Source: an uncultured Marinicella sp.
Lineage (GTDB): Bacteria > Pseudomonadota > Gammaproteobacteria > Xanthomonadales > Marinicellaceae
Length of the DNA stretch: 11,215 nucleotides
NCBI GenBank assembly: GCA_938008005.1
Contig: CALLLZ010000474.1
Coordinates: 1-11,215 of the forward strand
Reading direction: 5' to 3'
Positions 7,044 to 11,215 of the stretch are shown here, in pieces (positions within the stretch are counted from its first letter, which is position 1; each line of letters begins with the position of its first letter). Made by a program: the position numbers and the translations under genes. Below the pieces are notes generated by a model. That model ran no database searches. It worked only from the letters and a program-made list of their open reading frames with translations, and was not told the origin of the DNA.

Positions 7044-7072
7044 TTGTAATTAATCCATCAGCCAAATGTAAA
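7044..7072 (+). promoter_or_regulatory. Candidate promoter of bolA
   Basis: TTGTAA (7044-7049) and TGTAAA (7067-7072), each 4/6 to sigma-70 consensus, spaced by 17 nt. This predicts a start near 7079 and a short leader before the ATG at 7102. Matched by eye only. Confidence 0.33.
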
Positions 7073-7101
7073 ACTTAAGTTTATATGAAATTTGCCAAGT
7101 T

Positions 7102-7371
7102 ATGAATAAGCATATTAATACAACCAAAAAAATTAAAAACCTTCTCATTGAGTGGGGAGCTACCGAGGTAAATGTTACAGACAACAGTCATTTGCATGTA
7201 GGTCATGAGGGCGCTAAGTCAGGTGGTGGGCATTTTGCTGTTGTGGTTAAGTCTGTTGAATTTGAAGGGTTGAGCCGAATTAAAAGCCACCGTTTGGTCT
7301 ACCAGCAGTTGAACGAATTATTCGCCGATGGTTCAATTCATGCATTGGAAGTTGAGGCGGTTACTGTATGA
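7102..7371 (+). CDS. BolA family protein
   Basis: 89 aa, typical of the small BolA/IbaG fold. BolA proteins partner with monothiol glutaredoxins (Grx4/GrxD) to bind or pass on [2Fe-2S] clusters, and some bind DNA. Seen here: the H-L-H-V-G-H segment (30-35), a Gly-rich loop ending in GGGHF (H44), the helix signature FEGLSRIKSHRLVY (54-67), and the conserved C-terminal histidine in IHALEV (H80). There is no cysteine in the protein, so any cluster would be held by histidines together with the glutaredoxin cysteine. The ATG at 7102 has only a weak AAG ribosome site. The parvulin lipoprotein gene follows 67 nt later on the same strand. Family assignment is secure; BolA versus IbaG subgroup is not decided. 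Confidence 0.9.
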   Translation: MNKHINTTKKIKNLLIEWGATEVNVTDNSHLHVGHEGAKSGGGHFAVVVKSVEFEGLSRIKSHRLVYQQLNELFADGSIHALEVEAVTV

Positions 7372-7379
7372 TACTTGAG

Positions 7380-7411
7380 TTGACATGTTCATAATCTTTA
7401 GCGGCTAGAAT
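7380..7411 (+). promoter_or_regulatory. Near-consensus hexamers before the parvulin gene with long spacer
   Basis: A perfect TTGACA (7380-7385) and TAGAAT (7406-7411, 5/6) precede the parvulin gene, but the spacer is 20 nt, beyond the usual 16-18. It may be a weak or activator-dependent promoter, or a coincidence within a bolA-parvulin operon. Confidence 0.3.
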
Positions 7412-7438
7412 TGAAACAAGAAACTATTGAATAACACC

Positions 7439-8254
7439 ATGAATACTTCTATAAGCAAAATGATCACTTTCTTAATAATAGTGTTGTCATTACAGGCATG
7501 TAATAAACAAGCAGAGCAAGTCATTGAAGATGATTCTAAAATACTTGCGACTGTTGGAAACTATCAGATCACAGAAGCTTATTTGGATGCATATTTGATC
7601 AGCAATGACTTGCCTCAAGCCAGTGAGCAACAAAAAAAACAAGGTTTAGATAGCATTGTTAATCAGCTTTCATTGGCTCATCAAGCCAATAAAGATGGCC
7701 TTAAATTGACTCAACAACAGGCTTTTGAGATTGAGCAAGCCAAACAACTTGCGTTAGCTCAACTTGCAGTAGATGCACATATGGCTAAAAATCCTGTAAC
7801 TGATGCGGATATTCAAGCTGAGTATCAGCGTATAACAACTGAGCTTAAAGGTGAAGAATACCATGTCAGGCACCTGCTATATAAAGATGAAGTTGAGGCT
7901 TTGGAAGTTTTGGACAAAATTAATGCAGGCAGAAGTTATGCAGAACTAGAAGCTGAATACTTATTGACAAATTCTCGGGTAAAAAATGTGGGTGATATTG
8001 GCTGGGTAAATATCATGCAAGTACCCGAGGTTTTCCGAGTGCCATTACAATCTATGCAACCAACTTCAATTTATCCCAAAACCCTGGTCAGTCAATATGG
8101 GGTGCATGTGTTATACCTTGAAAACAAAAGGCCATTAATTGCACCCGAATTCAATACAGTAAAAGCCGGTATTCGCGAAACATTAAAACAACAAAAGATC
8201 AGTCGCTATCAACAATTGGCAGTGATAAAAGCCAAGGCAAAATTGATCAAATAG
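7439..8254 (+). CDS. Parvulin-type (PpiC/EpsD-like) peptidyl-prolyl isomerase lipoprotein
   Basis: 271 aa from the ATG at 7439. The N-terminus is a lipoprotein signal with lipobox L-Q-A-C (Cys21), so the mature protein is lipid-anchored and periplasmic. Residues about 30-130 form a SurA-N-like helical chaperone region (ILATVGNYQITEAYLDAYL; DGLKLTQQQAFEIEQAK). The PpiC rotamase domain follows (about 138-232) with EYHVRHLLY (140-148), VGDIGWV (184-190) and QYGVHVLYLE (219-228), although the family's usual D-x-G-G-x-L-G loop is reduced to GDIGWV. It probably assists folding of exported proteins. It sits 67 nt after bolA and may share its transcript. A decayed paralogue lies directly downstream. 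A TTG at 7427 is possible but would add only four residues. Confidence 0.85.
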   Translation: MNTSISKMITFLIIVLSLQACNKQAEQVIEDDSKILATVGNYQITEAYLDAYLISNDLPQASEQQKKQGLDSIVNQLSLAHQANKDGLKLTQQQAFEIEQAKQLALAQLAVDAHMAKNPVTDADIQAEYQRITTELKGEEYHVRHLLYKDEVEALEVLDKINAGRSYAELEAEYLLTNSRVKNVGDIGWVNIMQVPEVFRVPLQSMQPTSIYPKTLVSQYGVHVLYLENKRPLIAPEFNTVKAGIRETLKQQKISRYQQLAVIKAKAKLIK

Positions 8255-8371
8255 AATTGTTATGTTTTTATGGATCCATATCGATAGCGAATCGAAACAG
8301 GTTGGCACAATTATAAATTTTGCTCACACTCGGATATCTGTCTAAGCCTAAGACATACAAGAGTAAATTAA

Positions 8372-8668
8372 GGCGTTCATAGGCAAGAGGGTAAGTCGGT
8401 TTTTCAGGAACGAGCCAAATACAGTGTTTTGGCTCAGCTTGCCATTAAACAGCATATGGTAGACAAACCAATTACTGATGCGGATATTCACTGAATACTT
8501 GTTGACGAATCCTGGGGTTAATAATATGGGACTCAATGTATTTTACCTTGAGAACAAAAGGCCTTTAATTACACCAGAGTTTCAGTTGAGGTCGATATCC
8601 GATAGACATTGAGACAACAGAAAAATGATCGATTCCAACAATTACTGATAATGACGTTCATCATCTAA
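8372..8668 (+). pseudogene. Decayed paralogue of the adjacent parvulin gene
   Basis: Three fragments in changing frames match the intact protein at 7439-8254. First, 8372-8491 reads GVHRQEGKSVFQERAKYSVL and on through AQLAIKQHM ... ITDADIH before TGA 8492-8494, parallel to FEIEQAKQLALAQLAVDAHM ... VTDADIQ in the intact copy. Second, in another frame, from 8493: EYLLTNPGVNNMG then NVFYLENKRPLITPEF, parallel to EYLLTNSRVKNVG and HVLYLENKRPLIAPEF. Third, after a further shift, 8609-8668 reads LRQQKNDRFQQL and ends at TAA, parallel to LKQQKISRYQQL. About 45 and 36 codons are missing at the two internal joins, and the N-terminal half is not recognisable. It appears to be an old tandem duplicate that has lost function. 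No start codon, lipobox or rotamase core remains. Confidence 0.85.
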
Positions 8669-8749
8669 ATAGCCAGCGATTTCAAAGATAAAAGATAACT
8701 TGCAAATGCGCCACTCTTTAAACCGATTTCAACTCTGGATAAAAGTTTT

Positions 8750-8780
8750 TTGAGTTTGCTGAATACTTTTTTGGCACAAT
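8750..8780 (+). promoter_or_regulatory. Candidate promoter of the second beta-helix gene
   Basis: Extended -10 TGG-CACAAT (8772-8780) with TTGAGT (8750-8755) 19 nt upstream of the -10 hexamer. It has the same weak -35, 19-nt spacer and TG-extension layout as the candidate promoter at 2526-2556. The -10 is weak, so confidence is low. Confidence 0.28.
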
Positions 8781-8827
8781 AGTTACTCAATTTACGTATG
8801 AAGAATCAATTGCCAATCGGAAATAAT

Positions 8828-10531
8828 ATGCGTAAGTTACTTTTTTTAATGTTGATGAATTATTTATCAATTTCTTGGGGGGCTGTCTATTGGGTAGGCG
8901 ATAAAGCATCTTGTATAGGGTCAGGAGTATATTCAAACTTTGAGTCAGCTCTCTGGGAAGCCGCGCTCAATGGGGATAAAGAAGATACCATTCACATAAC
9001 CAAGGGTTTGGTTTATGACAAAAGTTACACTTTGTTAGACCCGTCTGGCGCGGCTCCGAAACTCACAATAATGGGGGGGTATGATGATTGTTTTGGAGAA
9101 TCCAGTGGATACACCACATTAGGCGGTGGTTTAGGGAGTGTTTTAATGGTCAATGCCCATGATGGAAATGGTGTTGAGGTGATTTTAAAGAATGTTGAAA
9201 TTACTGGTGCTGGCCAGTATGGAGTGGTTGCCAGAGGAGGGGTAAGTCTGATCCTAGATAATGTTGATATTAATAACAACGATTTATCGGGATTACAGGT
9301 ACTCTATGGTGCCTCTGTTGAGGTGTTACAAAATAGCTCAATCAGATTGAATAGAAATTTAGATAATCTTCAAGGTGGTGGCATATTTTGCACAGGACTT
9401 GATTTTGTGACCAATGAAGGCTCATTGCTAGAGATCAGAGGATCCATCGATGGTAATTTGGCTGAGAATGGTAGCAATGTATTTGTTGGAAAAGATTGTG
9501 AGGTGGTGCTCCATGATGGTGCGCTGATAATAGGTGGTGGAATACACTCCGAAGGACAACCAACCAGTGGCGGAGGTATCTTTGTTGATAATGGTGGTGT
9601 GCTGCACTCTTTTGGTAAAAATGAACAAGTTTTAATCAGTCATAATGTTGCGACCAGTGGAGGCGGGTTGATGGTCAATGGTACGGGTCGGGCGGTACTT
9701 TATAACACCCATTTTGACAGCAACGAGGGTTCTATCGGTGCAGCAATGGTAGCGATAGGAGGAGGAGATTTCAGTCCTCAGGTGGTCATAGATAGAAATG
9801 ATGATTGTGATTTGTTATATGGTTGTTCTGAGATAACTGATAGCCAATATCGACAGTCCGTTATTGTCGTGGATGATTCGATTTTGGAATTAAACAGAAC
9901 AGTTATTAAAGGCAGCAACCAAACCTCTGCTGCTACATTTGGTGGTTTGGTACAAACTTTCTCGGATGGATTGATGCGATTGAACCGTGTTGGAATCATT
10001 CAAAATGAAGCGCTTAATGTGATGTATCAGTCTGAGGGGGTCATTGAGGCGACTCATATCACTGTGGCAGGAAATACAGGAGTTTTGGGCTCGTCTGAGC
10101 CATATTCATTAGCTGATGCGACTCATTTATCTGGTAACTCATTTTTTCACATAGAAAACTCGATCATCACAGACACCCAAGGAACAGATGTTGAGTACCC
10201 TGGGAGTGTGACAGGTAAGTGTAATTTAGTTGATGTTGCTAATAATACCTTTATTGGTATTAATGGTTTTCCTTCTGATAGCTATCACTTGGGAGAGCCA
10301 AATTTGATTGATGTTAGCAGTGGCGACGCCAGGCAACATGCACACTCTGATGGAGTGGATATGTGCCTTGAAGATGGTTTTTTATGGTCGAATGATCTTG
10401 ATATAGAAAATCAATTGGCACCTGTTGATGTGATTTCTAATCCAGCAGGAATACCAGGTGAAGCAGGTGGTTTGTATGATGCAGGATTCTCTGAATTAGG
10501 CGACATCATTTTTCGTAATGACTTCGAATGA
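8828..10531 (+). CDS. Secreted beta-helix protein with '..IIFRNDFE' tail
   Basis: 567 aa from the ATG at 8828, which has GGAA about 5 nt upstream and opens directly into a signal peptide (MRKLLF, core, ISWGA, cleavage near residue 19). The in-frame ATG at 8798 would put ten polar residues before it. The mature start VYWVGDKASC and the following ESALWEAA segment recall polymorphic-outer-membrane and beta-helix proteins. Residues about 80-450 carry short strand repeats with GGGIF (183-187 and 248-252), SGGGL (near 278) and many N-rich turns, typical of a parallel beta-helix with turns stacked at Gly/Asn. No polysaccharide lyase or hydrolase active site was recognised. The last residues GDIIFRNDFE repeat the tail of the 449-2449 product, while the two proteins differ in the sequence just before. 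A surface or extracellular role is inferred. Confidence 0.83.
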   Translation: MRKLLFLMLMNYLSISWGAVYWVGDKASCIGSGVYSNFESALWEAALNGDKEDTIHITKGLVYDKSYTLLDPSGAAPKLTIMGGYDDCFGESSGYTTLGGGLGSVLMVNAHDGNGVEVILKNVEITGAGQYGVVARGGVSLILDNVDINNNDLSGLQVLYGASVEVLQNSSIRLNRNLDNLQGGGIFCTGLDFVTNEGSLLEIRGSIDGNLAENGSNVFVGKDCEVVLHDGALIIGGGIHSEGQPTSGGGIFVDNGGVLHSFGKNEQVLISHNVATSGGGLMVNGTGRAVLYNTHFDSNEGSIGAAMVAIGGGDFSPQVVIDRNDDCDLLYGCSEITDSQYRQSVIVVDDSILELNRTVIKGSNQTSAATFGGLVQTFSDGLMRLNRVGIIQNEALNVMYQSEGVIEATHITVAGNTGVLGSSEPYSLADATHLSGNSFFHIENSIITDTQGTDVEYPGSVTGKCNLVDVANNTFIGINGFPSDSYHLGEPNLIDVSSGDARQHAHSDGVDMCLEDGFLWSNDLDIENQLAPVDVISNPAGIPGEAGGLYDAGFSELGDIIFRNDFE

Positions 10532-10539
10532 ATTAATAT

Positions 10540-10555
10540 TGCCAGAAATGTGGCA
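10540..10555 (+). terminator. Weak hairpin TGCCA-N6-TGGCA after the beta-helix gene
   Basis: A 5-bp stem lies just downstream of the stop at 10531, but no T-run follows it (TGAACTTTAATC). It is at best a poor intrinsic terminator. The rest of the 195-nt gap (10532-10726) has one further stem, AACCC (10696-10700) with GGGTT (10713-10717), followed by an AT-rich stretch ending in TTATTTTTT. Nothing else was seen. Confidence 0.2.
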
Positions 10556-10726
10556 TGAACTTTAATCAAAAAAGACCTCTTATGAGATATTTGTGTGGTC
10601 GTTCCAGACTTATATCAAAAAATATGTAAACAAATCATAAGGGCATGAAGTGTGTAGAAAGCTGAATTGCGTTTGTGAATAAATCAGGTGATGAGAACCC
10701 CGTTGTTACCCAGGGTTTATTAAAAG

Positions 10727-11215
10727 TTATTTTTTACGCAGAAAACGAAGCAGGGCTTGTGATGCGGAAGCAGGAAACATCGTTTCATGAATTTCATTGT
10801 CTAATTCAAGATATTCTATTCTTGCATTTGGTAAGTTTACCTTTAAAGATTCACTGAACTTTTTTGCATTTTTAGCCATGCACAGAATACAGGTATTGTT
10901 TAAATCTTCAGATTGATCATTTTGTGATGTTATTAATACAATAGGTGTCGCAGATGGTTGGTTACCCTTAAAATTAAAAATAGAACCGTTGTGATACCAA
11001 AATGATGGGTCGCTTAAGAGATAGTAATCAAAAATATAAGGTTTTGTTTTTAAAATAAAACCACCAAAAAGTCCACCAAAGGAATTGCCGGCGTATATTT
11101 CTTTTTCAGGGTTAATTCTGTATTTTGTTCGCAGAAATGGCATCAGCTCCTTCTCGATAAACAAAAGATACTCTCCAGCCCCTCCTGAGTGTTTTCGAGA
11201 CTCATCTGAATGTCT
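10727..11215 (-). CDS. Alpha/beta-hydrolase esterase (PF00756, IroE/BesA-like), C-terminal part
   Basis: Partial: the minus-strand frame stays open to the window edge, giving 162 visible residues, and ends at TAA (10729-10727). The family hydrolyses esters, in some members those of ferric siderophores; the substrate here cannot be told. Seen here: the substrate-side block HSGGAGEYLLFIEKELMPFL (visible residues 9-28), the nucleophile elbow GNSFGGLFGG with Ser45, the SDPSFWYHNG block typical of the esterase family, ITSQND with a candidate acid at D100, and catalytic His143 in EIHETMFP near the end. The elbow has Asn where His is usual (GHSFGG). The protein starts outside the window, and the TTG at 11164 is an internal Leu, not a start. 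It is convergent with the beta-helix gene. Confidence 0.82.
   Translation of the reverse strand, partial: RHSDESRKHSGGAGEYLLFIEKELMPFLRTKYRINPEKEIYAGNSFGGLFGGFILKTKPYIFDYYLLSDPSFWYHNGSIFNFKGNQPSATPIVLITSQNDQSEDLNNTCILCMAKNAKKFSESLKVNLPNARIEYLELDNEIHETMFPASASQALLRFLRKK

Larger units (their letters stand above)
8255..8827 (+). other. 573-nt gap without an intact gene
   Basis: It holds the decayed parvulin copy (8372-8668), two exact copies of TTGGCACAAT (8302-8311 and 8771-8780), a 12-bp palindrome TATGGATCCATA (8269-8280), and a small stem TCGAT-AGCGA-ATCGA (8281-8295) without a T-run. The region 8669-8749 shows nothing recognisable. Confidence 0.7.

Noticed and set aside
8302..8323. TTGGCAC...TTGC resembling a sigma-54 promoter
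   Set aside because: The GG-to-GC distance is much longer than the fixed spacing required by sigma-54.
8348..8536. 62-residue minus-strand frame across the parvulin relic
   Set aside because: The same bases read on the plus strand match the intact parvulin in three blocks, so the minus frame is a shadow.
10675..10857. 60-residue plus-strand frame near the esterase end
   Set aside because: It overlaps the clearly coding 3' end of the esterase on the opposite strand and has no ribosome site or known motif.
11162..11164. TTG as the start of the esterase
   Set aside because: The frame continues upstream to the window edge with family-typical sequence (HSGGAGEYLL), so this codon is an internal leucine.

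Overview
The window reads as chromosomal DNA of an AT-rich, Gram-negative gammaproteobacterium. The evidence is Sec signal peptides, a lipoprotein lipobox, BolA, WrbA and YfgD-type ArsC housekeeping genes, and an ECF sigma factor of the TIGR02999/ECF43-like kind beside a Hanks kinase with TPRs. That pairing, with secreted beta-helix proteins ending in an '..IF...FE' tail, suggests a Xanthomonadales/Marinicella-like lineage. This placement is inference from gene style, not from a search.

Layout. (1) 2-295: C-terminal piece of a CPBP-type membrane protein. (2) 449-2449: secreted beta-helix protein with a choice-of-anchor-Q-like segment, three copies of a W-[IV]-x-N module and the C-terminal tail LIFKDGFE. 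(3) 2586-6012: sigma factor gene overlapping by 14 nt a 955-residue Ser/Thr kinase with one membrane segment and a TPR region of strict 42-residue period. (4) 6013-6959, minus strand: arsC-like and wrbA-like genes coupled by an ATGA overlap; the wrbA stop directly abuts the kinase stop. (5) 7102-8254: bolA and a parvulin-type lipoprotein, divergent from arsC. (6) 8255-8827: a long gap that holds the decayed remains of a second parvulin gene. (7) 8828-10531: a second secreted beta-helix protein ending IIFRNDFE. (8) 10727-11215, minus strand: C-terminal part of a PF00756-type esterase that runs off the window.

How the genes may work together. The sigma/kinase pair looks like a self-contained transmembrane signalling unit: periplasmic TPRs sense, the cytosolic kinase phosphorylates, and the sigma factor, which has Thr-Pro-Thr where classical ECF factors have acidic residues in region 2.2, would be switched on. 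Known relatives are EcfP/PknT of Vibrio parahaemolyticus and EcfK/PknS of Xanthomonas. The two secreted proteins flank this region and share a short C-terminal tail not explained by their fold. The tail is the best candidate here for an undescribed sorting or anchoring signal, and the sigma factor could plausibly control such surface proteins, though nothing in the sequence proves it.

No tRNA, rRNA, CRISPR array, insertion sequence or phage gene was seen.
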